A stretch of DNA of 53,613 nucleotides, taken from contig NZ_JODM01000039.1 of the NCBI RefSeq assembly GCF_000717995.1, forward strand, positions 1-53,613, written 5' to 3'. Of the stretch, positions 34,747 through 43,473 are shown in pieces (within the stretch, counting starts at the first letter, position 1; each line of letters opens with the position of its first letter). The DNA comes from Streptomyces violaceorubidus. GTDB taxonomy: Bacteria > Actinomycetota > Actinomycetes > Streptomycetales > Streptomycetaceae. The translations under genes were made by a program, and so were the position numbers. The notes beneath the pieces were generated by a model. That model worked only from the letters and a program-made list of their open reading frames with translations, was not told the origin of the DNA and did not search any database.

Positions 34747-34763
34747 CGTATCGCGAGGATACG
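34747..34763. promoter_or_regulatory. LysR-type T-N11-A operator
   Basis: CGTATC-GCGAG-GATACG is a perfect inverted repeat with 6-bp arms. It contains T-N11-A (TATC...GATA), the core recognised by LysR-type regulators. It lies 32 bp upstream of the LysR start and 37 bp upstream of the MFS start. Confidence 0.55.
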
Positions 34764-34799
34764 TTGGACGCCCGGCCCGGAGAGGACGAGGCTTGAGGC

Positions 34800-36083
34800 A
34801 TGTCACACCCTGTCGCAGCGCTCGGCCGCACCCCCGTCGATGTCCGCCCGCCCGAGGCCGCGCCTTCCCGGCGGAGCGCGGACCGCCACCGGGCGGCCCA
34901 CACACGCGGATTCTGGTCCGTGGCCGTCGCCTTCACGGTCCTGATGGCCTTCGGCACCGCGCCGACTCCACTGTGGCCGCTGTACGCGGAGCGGGACGGC
35001 TTCGGCGCCACGACCGTCACCGTCGCCTTCGCGGTGCTCGTGCTGGGCGCGGTGGCCGGCTTCCTCGGCCTCGGGCACCTGTCGGACCGGCTCGGGCGCC
35101 GGCGGATCGTGGTGCCCGCCCTGGCGGTGGCAACCGTCGCCGCGCTGGTGCTCGTCGAGTGGACGACACTGGAGGGACTGCTGGTGGGCCGGTTCCTCGC
35201 CGGGGCCGGTATCGGGCTGATGGCGTCCACCGCCACGGCGTACCTGTACGACCTGCACCACCGCCGGCATCCGGACCGGCCGGACGCCGCACTGCCCGGC
35301 GTCGTCGCCTCGCTCGCCAATCTCGGCGGGCTGGCCCTCGGCCCCCTGGTCGCCGGCGTGATCGCGCAATGGGTCGGACATCCGCTCACCGTGGTCCAGT
35401 CGGGGTTCGCGCTGACATCCGTCCTCTGCCTGGTGACGGTGCTGGCCACACCGGAGACGGTGGAGCGCACGGGCGATGCCGGAAACCCGCCGCAGCGGTT
35501 CGGGCTGCGGCCCGGCACCGGGACGGTGTTCGGTGCGGCCGCCGCGCTGGCCGTCTTCTCCTTCGCGCTGTTCGGGCTGATCTCCTCGCTCGGGGCGGTC
35601 ATCCTGGTGACCCGGCTCGGCATCACCTCGCACCTGGTGGCCGGTGTGGCGGCGTTCCTGATGTTCGGCGCGTCGGCGCTGGCCCAGCTGCTGCTGGGCA
35701 GGCTGGCGCCGCGTCCCATGTCCCTGCTGGGCGCCGCCCTGCTGCCGGCCGGACTGCTGCTGGTGACGGGATCCCTGTACCGGCCGGCGCTGTGGCTGTT
35801 CCTGCTCGCGGTGACCGTCGCCGGGGCGGGGGCGGGACTGCTGTTCAAGTGCGGGGTGGTGCGGGCCACCGAGGTGGCCCGGGAGAAGTCCCGGGCCGGG
35901 GTGCTCGCCATGTTCTTCGTCGCCGGATACCTGGGTATGGGCCTGCCGGCCGTCCTCTTCAGCGTGGCGAGCCGGCACGTCGGGCTCGGACCGGCGATGG
36001 TCGGCTTCGCCGGGGTGCTCTCGGTGGGGGCCGTGTCGGCGGTCGTCGTCGGCAACAACGCTGCCCGTGCGACGTGGCGTTGA
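34800..36083 (+). CDS. MFS transporter divergent from LysR
   Basis: A 427-aa, 12-helix MFS protein, ATG 34800 with GAGG upstream. Helix 1 starts GFWSVAVAFTVLMAFGTAPT. Motif A is GHLSDRLGRRRIVVPALA, and helix 4-5 carries GRFLAGAGIGLMASTATAYL. A loop of about 20 residues with histidines (LYDLHHRRHPDRPDAA) lies between helices. The group includes many small-molecule efflux carriers that sit opposite a LysR regulator. It is probably induced by the substrate it removes. Confidence 0.8.
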   Translation: MSHPVAALGRTPVDVRPPEAAPSRRSADRHRAAHTRGFWSVAVAFTVLMAFGTAPTPLWPLYAERDGFGATTVTVAFAVLVLGAVAGFLGLGHLSDRLGRRRIVVPALAVATVAALVLVEWTTLEGLLVGRFLAGAGIGLMASTATAYLYDLHHRRHPDRPDAALPGVVASLANLGGLALGPLVAGVIAQWVGHPLTVVQSGFALTSVLCLVTVLATPETVERTGDAGNPPQRFGLRPGTGTVFGAAAALAVFSFALFGLISSLGAVILVTRLGITSHLVAGVAAFLMFGASALAQLLLGRLAPRPMSLLGAALLPAGLLLVTGSLYRPALWLFLLAVTVAGAGAGLLFKCGVVRATEVAREKSRAGVLAMFFVAGYLGMGLPAVLFSVASRHVGLGPAMVGFAGVLSVGAVSAVVVGNNAARATWR

Positions 36084-36213
36084 CCGGTCTGGGACGCCTC
36101 GCCGGTCGCGCGGTTTCGGGTCGAGGTCCTTAATTTGAGAACCTTTTAACGTCGAAACTCGTTTGCACACGTATCTCTTGTGCTGACAGGCCGCCAAAAG
36201 TTTTACTGCTCAC

Positions 36214-36510
36214 ATGATCAAGACTCTCAAGCGAACCTCCGCCGGGCTCCTGCTGGCCACCACCGCGGCCGCCGGCCTGCTCGCGGGAGGCGCCGCCTCG
36301 GCCTCGGCGGCTCCCGCCGCGCTGCACAACGACTTCGTCTCGTCCTACTACTCGAACAGCTGGGGCGTGTCCCCCTGGACCCTGTGTCAGGCGATGGAGA
36401 ACCAGAAGAACAGCGAGACCTACGGAACCCCCGACCCCACGGGGGCAGAGAAGTACTACTGCTCCTGGGCCAGCGCCACCAAGGTCAACCTGTGGTGGGC
36501 CCATTACTGA
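36214..36510 (+). CDS. Small secreted peptide with two cysteines
   Basis: A 98-aa precursor. Signal peptide MIKTLKRTSAGLLLATTAAA through ASASAAP is clear, leaving a mature chain of about 65 residues rich in aromatic residues (SSYYSNSWGVSPW, YYCSWAS, LWWAHY) with two cysteines (TLCQ, YYCS) that could form a disulphide. There is no ribosome binding site in front of ATG 36214 and the upstream 90 bp are unusually A+T-rich for this DNA. It is a single-gene transcript ended by a long hairpin. No family was recognised. It might be a signalling, adhesive or antimicrobial peptide, but nothing in the sequence decides. Confidence 0.65.
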   Translation: MIKTLKRTSAGLLLATTAAAGLLAGGAASASAAPAALHNDFVSSYYSNSWGVSPWTLCQAMENQKNSETYGTPDPTGAEKYYCSWASATKVNLWWAHY

Positions 36511-36527
36511 CAGTCCTACCTCTCAGT

Positions 36528-36567
36528 CGATGGGGTGCCCGGCCGACACCGGCCGGGCACCCCATCG
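36528..36567. terminator. 17-bp perfect hairpin terminator
   Basis: CGATGGGGTGCCCGGCC pairs perfectly with GGCCGGGCACCCCATCG across a GACACC loop, 17 bp after the small secreted peptide stop. No T-run follows. It isolates the peptide gene from the GMC oxidoreductase. Confidence 0.7.
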
Positions 36568-36647
36568 GTGTTCAACACTCCCAGCTCGCCCTGCTCCGGT
36601 TGGGGCTGGTCAGTTACTCCATACACACCAGCTCACCCACCTACGTT

Positions 36648-36675
36648 TTGTCGTTCATACGTGTGAGGCTAGGAT
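36648..36675 (+). promoter_or_regulatory. Promoter of the GMC oxidoreductase gene
   Basis: TTGTCG (36648-36653) and TAGGAT (36670-36675) are separated by 16 bp, a good sigma-70-like pair for Streptomyces, predicting a leader of about 86 bases. The spacer contains ATACGTGTGAGG, a motif also present near 3327 and 39486. Confidence 0.5.
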
Positions 36676-36767
36676 CCACATGTGTCTGATCGGACCTTCT
36701 CGCGCGACGCGGAGGGCCCGAGGGCTACAGCGGGAATCCCGTCCCGCCTGCGAACAGGAGACTGACT

Positions 36768-38291
36768 GTGCGAAACGAAGCGGTGACCTACGACTACGTC
36801 GTCGTCGGCGCTGGCACCGCCGGAAGTGTTGTGGCTTCGCGTCTCTCACAGGATCCGGACCTGCGGGTGCTCCTGCTGGAAGCGGGAGACGCGCAACCCT
36901 TGGAGCTGATGTCCGTCCCGGGGGCCTGGCCGGCGTTGATGGGCAGCACTGCGGACTGGGCCGGTGTGTCGACCGAGCAGAGTTTCAGTGGGGCGGTCAT
37001 GCCGCTGCCGCGAGGACGCGCGCTCGGCGGCTCTTCCAGCATCAACGGGCTGAACTTCATGCGCGGCCACCGGTCGAGCTACGACCGCTGGCCGGCACTG
37101 GGTGCACCGGGGTGGGGCTTCGAGGACCTGCTGCCGTACTTCCGACGTAGCGAGACCGCCGCCGGTCGCGACGCCGCGGTGCGCGGACAGGAGGGTCCGC
37201 TCAGGGTCGGACCGCCGGCCGCACCCAATCCGGTCGTCGCCGCACTCGTCGAGGGTGCGGTCGAGGCAGGTCACCGTCGCGCTGACGACATCAGCAGTGG
37301 TCTGGAGACCGGATTCGGCTGGTGCGACAACACCATCGCCGACGGACAGCGGCAGAGCGCGGCCGACGCCTACCTGCCGCCCGCCGTCCGGAACCGCCCG
37401 AATCTTCAGATCGTGACAGGCGCGCTCGTCACGCGCCTTCGCCTGTCCGACGGCCGTTGCACAGGCGTCGACTACGTGGTCGGTGACGTGCGGCACACTG
37501 CGCGGAGCACACGTGAGGTCGTTCTCGCTGCCGGCGCGATCGGTACCCCCCACTTGCTCATGGTTTCGGGCATCGGTCCTCGGGACCACCTCCTCGACGT
37601 GGGCGTCGAGCCGGTGCTGGACCTGCCGGGTGTGGGGGCCAACCTCCAGGACCACGCCATGTCGACCCTGACCTACGCCGCGCGGCAGCCCGTGCCCCCG
37701 TGCCCCGTCAACCCGCCCGGCGAGGGCGTCGGACTCGTCCGCGTCGACCCCGGGGCGGAAGGCCCGGACCTGCAGATCCTCTTCGTCAGCCTGCCGTACC
37801 GGGCTCCGTCCCTGCCCGGTCCCGAGAGCGGGTACACGATCGGCTTCTCGGTCATGGCACCCCACAGCCGCGGTTCGGTGCGGCTCGCTTCACCGGACCC
37901 GACGGTGGCTCCGCTGGTGGACCCCAACTACCTCGGCGACGAGCGCGACGTCACCACGATGATGGCCGGGTTGCGCATCGCCCGGGAGATCGGCGAGGCC
38001 CCCGCACTCGCTCCGTGGCGCGGGGAGGAGGCGCAGCCCGGTCCCGACGTGCGCGACGGTGACGCCGTCCGGGACTTCCTGCGACGCGGGCTGCTCGCGT
38101 ACTTCCACTACAGCGGCACGTGCCGTATCGGGTCCGACGACATGGCGGTTGTCGACCCGGACCTGCTGGTGCGGGGTATCGGCGGCCTGCGGATCGCCGA
38201 CGCGTCGGTCATGCCTGCCATCGTCAGCGCCAACACCAACGCCACGGTGTACGCCATCGCGGAGCGTGCCTCCGATCTGCTGACGAAGTGA
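36768..38291 (+). CDS. GMC-family FAD-dependent oxidoreductase (choline dehydrogenase-like)
   Basis: A 507-aa protein from GTG 36768 behind AGGAG. FAD-binding YVVVGAGTAGSVVASRLSQD and LLEAGD open the chain. GMC signature 1 appears as RGRALGGSSSINGLNFMRGH, signature 2 as GAIGTPHLLMVSGIG. The active-site His is in AYFHYSGTCRIG and the end has SANTNATVYAIAERA, with Asn where many members use the second catalytic His/Asn. Family members oxidise alcohols such as choline, glucose or long-chain alcohols with electron transfer to oxygen or a carrier. No betaine genes are nearby, so choline is not assumed. Confidence 0.85.
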   Translation: MRNEAVTYDYVVVGAGTAGSVVASRLSQDPDLRVLLLEAGDAQPLELMSVPGAWPALMGSTADWAGVSTEQSFSGAVMPLPRGRALGGSSSINGLNFMRGHRSSYDRWPALGAPGWGFEDLLPYFRRSETAAGRDAAVRGQEGPLRVGPPAAPNPVVAALVEGAVEAGHRRADDISSGLETGFGWCDNTIADGQRQSAADAYLPPAVRNRPNLQIVTGALVTRLRLSDGRCTGVDYVVGDVRHTARSTREVVLAAGAIGTPHLLMVSGIGPRDHLLDVGVEPVLDLPGVGANLQDHAMSTLTYAARQPVPPCPVNPPGEGVGLVRVDPGAEGPDLQILFVSLPYRAPSLPGPESGYTIGFSVMAPHSRGSVRLASPDPTVAPLVDPNYLGDERDVTTMMAGLRIAREIGEAPALAPWRGEEAQPGPDVRDGDAVRDFLRRGLLAYFHYSGTCRIGSDDMAVVDPDLLVRGIGGLRIADASVMPAIVSANTNATVYAIAERASDLLTK

Positions 38292-38315
38292 CCCTCGGCT
38301 GACAGCGGCCGCCAA

Positions 38316-38354
38316 ACCGCCCGTCCGGACCGGTCGGCGGTCCGGACGGGCGGT
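38316..38354. terminator. 16-bp perfect hairpin terminator
   Basis: ACCGCCCGTCCGGACC (38316-38331) pairs with GGTCCGGACGGGCGGT (38339-38354), with a seven-base loop. It lies 25 bp past the GMC stop and between convergent genes, so it may serve both. Confidence 0.7.
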
Positions 38355-38444
38355 CTGCGAATCGGCTTCCCGCCGGGCGGTCGGTGACGCGCGGCGGTCG
38401 CTGATCAGCAGCTGCGTCGTCCGACCCTCTTCGCACGGGCAGGC

Positions 38445-39350
38445 TCAGGCGAGGGCGTCGATCGTACGGATCTCGTCGTCCGTCAGCCGCAGGTCCTGAG
38501 CGGCGAGGTTCTCCCGCAGATGGCTGAGTGTGGTGGTGGCGGGAATCGGCAGCATCGTCGGTGAGACGGCGAGGAGCCAGGCCAGTGCGACCTGCGGGAC
38601 GGTCGCCCCGTGGGCGTCCGCGATGGCGGTCAGTGCGGTGGCGACCGTGTCGCTCCCCCTGGTGTCGGTCGGGTCACCGGGCGTGGTGAGGGACACGGGC
38701 TGCCAGGGTACGAACACCGCCCCCGCCGCCCCCGCCGCATCGAGCAGCGGGCGCTCCTGACGTGCGACGACGTTGTAGTGCGCGGTCACCGCGGCGATCT
38801 CGGTGATGTTCCTGGCCTCCCGCAGCTGCTCCACCGACACGTTCGACAGCCCGATGTTCCTGATCATTCCCTCGTCGCGCAGCTGTGCGAGCGTGCCGAC
38901 CTGCTCGGCGAAGGAGGCATCCTTCGCCCACCCGCTGTGCAGGTAGTACAGGTCGATGCGCTCCACACCCAGGCGCCGGGCACTGAGGTGGACGGACTGC
39001 CGCAGGTACTGCGGGTTGCCGACGAATCCGATCGTCGACTGCTCGGGGCCGCTGCGGACCAGACCGCCCTTGGTGGCGATGACCAGGTGCTCCGGGTAGG
39101 GGTGCAGCGCCTCGCGGATCAGCGTTTCGGTCGTGTGGGGCCCGTAGACGTCGGCCGTGTCGATCAAGTCGACGCCGGCGTCCACCGCCTGACGCAGGAA
39201 GGACTTGCCGGCCTCGCGGTCGGGGTACTCGCCGTAGAGTCCCTCCCCGGTCAGGCGCATGGAGCCGTATCCGATGCGGCCCACCGTCAGGTCGGAGCCC
39301 AGGGGGATCTTCGTACGCGCGGTCGTGTCCGCGCTCGTGTGCTCGGTCAT
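38445..39350 (-). CDS. Aldo/keto reductase
   Basis: A 301-aa TIM-barrel oxidoreductase from ATG 39350. The catalytic tetrad is visible: Asp and Tyr in DLIDTADVYGPHTTE, Lys in VIATKGGLVRSG and His in YYLHSGWAKD. NADPH-site features follow (RNIGLSNVSVEQL and IPATTTLSHLRENLAA). Closest in style to the general YdbC/IolS-like AKRs that reduce small aldehydes. It converges on the GMC oxidoreductase gene, which suggests possible aldehyde/alcohol interconversion, though this is only positional. Confidence 0.85.
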   Translation of the reverse strand: MTEHTSADTTARTKIPLGSDLTVGRIGYGSMRLTGEGLYGEYPDREAGKSFLRQAVDAGVDLIDTADVYGPHTTETLIREALHPYPEHLVIATKGGLVRSGPEQSTIGFVGNPQYLRQSVHLSARRLGVERIDLYYLHSGWAKDASFAEQVGTLAQLRDEGMIRNIGLSNVSVEQLREARNITEIAAVTAHYNVVARQERPLLDAAGAAGAVFVPWQPVSLTTPGDPTDTRGSDTVATALTAIADAHGATVPQVALAWLLAVSPTMLPIPATTTLSHLRENLAAQDLRLTDDEIRTIDALA

Positions 39351-39627
39351 GGTGGTGCGACCTCTTTCGTCGGGAGAACTCGGCGTGTCGAGCCCCAGGG
39401 AGTGTGCCGTGGAGCCGTGGAGACACGGGTCGGCGGCACCGCGGTCCCGAGAGCCCAGTGTTCAACCTCGACGCGGCCCGAGAAAACATGTGTGAGGGGC
39501 AGAAATCTTCCGAGGCAGCGGCGTACCCTCCTGGGATCGAGTTCCGGTCGGCACCCGTCCAGATACGTTGGATACCGTGGCCGTTTCGGTACGTGCCGGT
39601 CGACGCCGCGGGCCCTAGCATGTCCGC
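39351..39627. promoter_or_regulatory. Divergent region before AKR and amidohydrolase
   Basis: The gap of 277 bp carries ACATGTGTGAGG at 39486-39497, resembling ATACGTGTGAGG in the GMC promoter. TAGCAT close to ATG 39628 is a possible -10 for a short-leader transcript. No gene was seen. Confidence 0.3.
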
Positions 39628-42600
39628 ATGACGTTCAGTGAACATGTATTAACGCGACGTGGTGTCCTGATGGCCGGAATCGGCAGCCTGGGTGCCGCCG
39701 CCCTGGCCCCGGCCCAGCAGGCAGGCGCTGTCCCGTCGCAGCAAGGCGCCCCGGCCGCGGTGGACGGCACCAGGGCCCTCCAACTCACCGCCGGCACGAA
39801 CGCGTCCGTGATCGTGTCCCCGGACGGGCGCCGACTCGTCATGGAAGTGCAGGGCATTCTGTGGTCCCTGCCCCGGGAGGGCGGATCGGCGACGGCGCTG
39901 ACCCCGGTCGATCTGGAACCCACGCGAGCCGCGTGGTCGCCGGACGGCTCCCGGATCGCGGTGTGCGCCTACCGGGGCGGCGGCTTCCACCTGTGGACGA
40001 TGCGGCCCGACGGCACGGAACTGCGGCAGTTGACGTCCGGACCCTGGGACGACCGCGGTGCGGCCTGGTCCCCGGACGGCACCCGCGTCGCGTTCGCGTC
40101 CGAACGGGGCGGGGACCCCGTCACCGGCAGCTCCTACTCGATCTGGACCGTCGACGTCCGAACCAGCGAGCTGACCCGGCTCACGCAGGAGCCGGGCACC
40201 GAGGACTACGACCCCGCCTGGCACCCGGACGGCGACGAACTGGTCTTCGTCCGAGCCGACAAGGGTACCGGCGCCGGACGCACCCTCGCCTCCGTACCCG
40301 CCCGGGGCGGAGAGGTGACGGTGCTGCGCACGGTGGACAGCGGCGTTCTGGCCGGCCCTGCCCTCGGCCCGGCCGGCCAGATCGCCTACGTGCACGTCGG
40401 CGACGCCGTCATCCCGGCCGACGCGGCCGCCGCCACCCTGTTGGTCGACGGCGAACCGGTGACCGACGGGGAGGACGTCTCCCCCCTCCCGCCGTCCTGG
40501 GGCGCGGACGGACGGCTCTACTACGTCGCCGACGGACAACTGCGGGTGCGGCGGCCCGGCCGGTCGGCCCCGCAGGACGTCGCGGAGCACATCCCGTTCA
40601 CCGCCTCCCTGAACGTGCCCGTGCTTTCCTACCCCGAGAAGCGCTACGAGTTCGACTCGACGGCCGCGCGTCCGGTACGAGGCATCCACCTGCCGGTGCT
40701 CTCCCCGAACGGCGCGTCCGTCGCGTTCGCCGCCCTGAACGCGCTGTGGGTCATGCCGATCGGCCGTCGTCCCCGCAAGCTCGTCCAGGCCGATCCGGCC
40801 GCCTACGTCCAGATGCCCTCCTGGGCACCGGACGGACGCAGCCTCCTCTACTCCTACGAAGGCGGCCCCGAGGGCAACGGACTGATCGCCGTCCACCGCT
40901 ACTGGCTCGATGAGGACCGGGACGAGATCGTCGCGGGCGGCGGACGTCTGAACCCCGCGCTCTCCCCCGACGGCACCCGGCTCGCCTGCCAGGACATCAC
41001 CGGCAGCCTGCTGCTCAAGGACCTGGCGAGCGGGACCGAGAAGGTACTCGTCACCCCCCTCGGCGCGAACGGGCTGCCCAGCAGGCCGACATGGTCGCCC
41101 GACGGCCGCTACGTCGCCTTCTGCGACCGCAACCGCCTCAACCAGCGGTTCCGTGAGGGCTACAACCTCATCCGCGTGGTCGACACCGAGACCGGCCGAT
41201 GGACGGCCCACCAGCCTCTCGCGCACGCCTCACTCTCCGACCGGGGCAACGCGGGCCCGGTGTGGGCTCCCGACGGCTCGGCGATGGCGTTCGTCATGGA
41301 GTCCGCGCTGTGGATCCTTCCGGTCCACGCGGACGGTTCCCCCGCGGGCGAGGCCCGGCGCGTCACGGACAGGGCGGCCGACCACCCCTCGTGGTCCGGG
41401 GATTCACGGACCCTGCTCTACGAGGCGGCGGGCACCCTCCGGCTCGTGAACCGCGACGGCACCCAGGACCGCGCCCTGCCCGTCCCGTTGTCCTACCGCC
41501 GTCGGCTGCCCTCCCGCTCCAACGCCACCCGGGTGCACGCCGGACGGCTGTGGGACGGCACGGGCGACACGGTCCTGGAGGACGTCGACATCGTCGTCCG
41601 CGGCAACCGCATCGCCGCCGTGGAACCCCACCGGGCGGGCGCTCCGGCCGGCGAGCGACTCGTCGACGCCTCCGCCCTCACCGTCATCCCGGGGCTGTGG
41701 GACTCGCACACCCACCCCTGGCAGTACACCTACGGCGGCCGGCAGAGCAGTCTCATGCTCGCCTACGGCGTCACGACCAACGTGTCGCTGGGCGGCTTCG
41801 CCCACGAAGCCGTCAGGATCAGGGAGGCCGTCCAGTCGGGCCACATGAGGGGACCGCGCCTGTTCGCCACCGGTGAGCTGATCGACGGCAGCCGCGTCGC
41901 CTACAGCATGGGCAGGGCGCACCGCACGCGTGACGGCGTCCGGCGCTCCCTGGAACGAGCCACGGCACTCGACTACGACTTCGTCAAGACGTACGTCCGT
42001 GCCTGCGCCGGGACCATGCGCGAAGCGGCCCGCACCGCGCACGAGGACCTCGGCGTACGGTCCGGCAGCCACTTCCTGTCACCCGGCATCGGCGTCGGAC
42101 AGGACCTCACCACCCACCTGGCCGCCACCCAGCGCACCGAGTACGGACACGCCCACTCGCCGACGGGCCACTCCTACCAGGACGTCCTGGAGACCTACCG
42201 GGGTGGTGACTTCAAGCTCGTCCTCACCCCCTTCACGGCCATCGCCCTCCTCGGCGCCGCCCCCGAGCTGGCCGAGGATCCCCGGGTCACCACGCTCATG
42301 CCACCGTGGGACACCGCGCTCGTCGACCACTACGCGGCGGCTCCACCGACGGAGTCGGCACTGCGGGCCGTCGCCGAGGAGATGGCCGTCTACCGGCGCA
42401 TCCAAGACCAGGGCGGCACGCTCGCCCTCGGCACCGACGCGCCGCTTGCGCCGATCGGCCTCCATGTCCACCTGGGACTGCGCGCGTTGCGATCCCACGG
42501 GTTCTCCGCGGCACAGGCCCTGCGCACCGCCACCGTCGTGCCTGCCCGTCTGTTCGGCGTGGCGGACGACCTGGGCACCGTGGAGCCCGACAAGGTCGCC

Positions 42601-42822
42601 GATCTGACAGCCGTCGACGGCAACCCCTTCGAGGACTTCGACGATCTGATCCGCACCACCTGGGCCATGCGCGACGGCATCGTCCACCGACAGGACGACC
42701 TCGTCGGTGCGTACGCCGCGACCGCGCGACAGCCGCGGGCGGTGGACCCCACCGACTGGCTCGACGTCAGCCGCCGGCTGCGCCGGGAACCGTGCTGCGC
42801 GGAACGCCTCTTCGACATGTAG
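39628..42822 (+). CDS. Tat-exported TolB-propeller/amidohydrolase fusion protein
   Basis: A 1064-aa protein. The start holds a twin-arginine signal (TRRGVLMAGIGSLGAAALAP). Residues about 50-620 are WD40-like (PD40/TolB) blades, with repeated AWSPDGSRIAVCAYRG, AWSPDGTRVAFASERGG, TWSPDGRYVAFCDRN. From about 640 an amidohydrolase barrel follows: AGRLWDGTGDTVLEDVDIVV, the metal motif GLWDSHTHPWQY (His 694, 696), and GTDAPLAPIG (Asp near 937) with later RTATVVPARLFG. The metal Lys may be in YDFVKTYVRACAG. Similar fusions are known as amidohydrolase-TolB proteins with peptidase-like or unknown substrate. Export through Tat suggests folding with metal in the cytosol. It is a lone gene. Confidence 0.85.
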   Translation: MTFSEHVLTRRGVLMAGIGSLGAAALAPAQQAGAVPSQQGAPAAVDGTRALQLTAGTNASVIVSPDGRRLVMEVQGILWSLPREGGSATALTPVDLEPTRAAWSPDGSRIAVCAYRGGGFHLWTMRPDGTELRQLTSGPWDDRGAAWSPDGTRVAFASERGGDPVTGSSYSIWTVDVRTSELTRLTQEPGTEDYDPAWHPDGDELVFVRADKGTGAGRTLASVPARGGEVTVLRTVDSGVLAGPALGPAGQIAYVHVGDAVIPADAAAATLLVDGEPVTDGEDVSPLPPSWGADGRLYYVADGQLRVRRPGRSAPQDVAEHIPFTASLNVPVLSYPEKRYEFDSTAARPVRGIHLPVLSPNGASVAFAALNALWVMPIGRRPRKLVQADPAAYVQMPSWAPDGRSLLYSYEGGPEGNGLIAVHRYWLDEDRDEIVAGGGRLNPALSPDGTRLACQDITGSLLLKDLASGTEKVLVTPLGANGLPSRPTWSPDGRYVAFCDRNRLNQRFREGYNLIRVVDTETGRWTAHQPLAHASLSDRGNAGPVWAPDGSAMAFVMESALWILPVHADGSPAGEARRVTDRAADHPSWSGDSRTLLYEAAGTLRLVNRDGTQDRALPVPLSYRRRLPSRSNATRVHAGRLWDGTGDTVLEDVDIVVRGNRIAAVEPHRAGAPAGERLVDASALTVIPGLWDSHTHPWQYTYGGRQSSLMLAYGVTTNVSLGGFAHEAVRIREAVQSGHMRGPRLFATGELIDGSRVAYSMGRAHRTRDGVRRSLERATALDYDFVKTYVRACAGTMREAARTAHEDLGVRSGSHFLSPGIGVGQDLTTHLAATQRTEYGHAHSPTGHSYQDVLETYRGGDFKLVLTPFTAIALLGAAPELAEDPRVTTLMPPWDTALVDHYAAAPPTESALRAVAEEMAVYRRIQDQGGTLALGTDAPLAPIGLHVHLGLRALRSHGFSAAQALRTATVVPARLFGVADDLGTVEPDKVADLTAVDGNPFEDFDDLIRTTWAMRDGIVHRQDDLVGAYAATARQPRAVDPTDWLDVSRRLRREPCCAERLFDM

Positions 42823-42876
42823 TCGGAGCACCCACTCGGAATGGAGAGGAGCGAACAAATCTCGCCACGGATCGGC

Positions 42877-42905
42877 TTGTTCGGGTCAGTAACACGTCAT
42901 AAGAT
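42877..42905 (+). promoter_or_regulatory. Promoter of the first two-cysteine secreted protein
   Basis: TTGTTC (42877-42882) and TAAGAT (42900-42905) are separated by 17 bp. The predicted transcript start is about 50 bases before ATG 42965. Confidence 0.5.
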
Positions 42906-42964
42906 CTCGTTCTGTCCACAGCGGTCACACAGATCATCACTGGATGAGATGGGGGAACTTCTCG

Positions 42965-43375
42965 ATGCAGACACGCAGGTTCATATCAGCGGTGGCAGTT
43001 CTGGCCGCCGGCCTCGGAGCGGCGATCGTTCCGGCCGGCTCGGCGTCGGCCGCGATCGGTACGGGGCGGATCCAGCTCTGCTCGCAGGGCAATTACGCCT
43101 CGCGGTGGTTCTACGAGAACGCGCAGTACGGCAACGCGTACGCCGGCTGGGTCAATCCAGGTGAGTGCCAGACGCTCACCGTGCCGAACTACGGCAACCT
43201 GTGGAAGTTCTCCGTCCAGGGGCACTACAACACGTCGGACGACACCTTCATGATGCCCACCGCCGGCAACGGCGCCGAGGTGTGGATGAGTTCCACGACC
43301 TCGGGACGGAAGTTCGCTTCACTCGGCACGACGGCTGCGAACAGCCACTACTGGATCGAATACCCCAACGACTGA
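42965..43375 (+). CDS. Small secreted two-cysteine protein, paralogue A
   Basis: A 136-aa precursor from ATG 42965 with GGGGGA upstream. Signal peptide RRFISAVAVLAAGLGAAIVP to GSASAA. The mature chain (about 105 aa) contains IQLCSQGNYASRWFYE, WVNPGECQTLTVPN and a beta-rich remainder. Its two cysteines are about 40 residues apart and probably form a disulphide. It shares the pattern R-(I/V)-QLC-(S/A)-QGNY plus VNPG-x-CQT with the gene at 48680-49069, so they are paralogues. A strong terminator (43442-43473) follows. Function unknown. Confidence 0.75.
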   Translation: MQTRRFISAVAVLAAGLGAAIVPAGSASAAIGTGRIQLCSQGNYASRWFYENAQYGNAYAGWVNPGECQTLTVPNYGNLWKFSVQGHYNTSDDTFMMPTAGNGAEVWMSSTTSGRKFASLGTTAANSHYWIEYPND

Positions 43376-43441
43376 CGGGCTGTTCCCGGGCAATGTGGCC
43401 GGGCGGCCACAGGTCCGGTGCGCAGCAGGAGGTACAGGGAG

Positions 43442-43473
43442 CGGGGGACGTCGACGACGTCCCCCGGCTTTTT
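43442..43473 (+). terminator. Intrinsic terminator with T-run
   Basis: CGGGGGACGTC-GAC-GACGTCCCCCG forms an 11-bp perfect stem with a three-base loop, followed within three bases by TTTTT. It lies 67 bp after the stop of secreted protein A and is the most classical terminator of the window. Confidence 0.85.
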
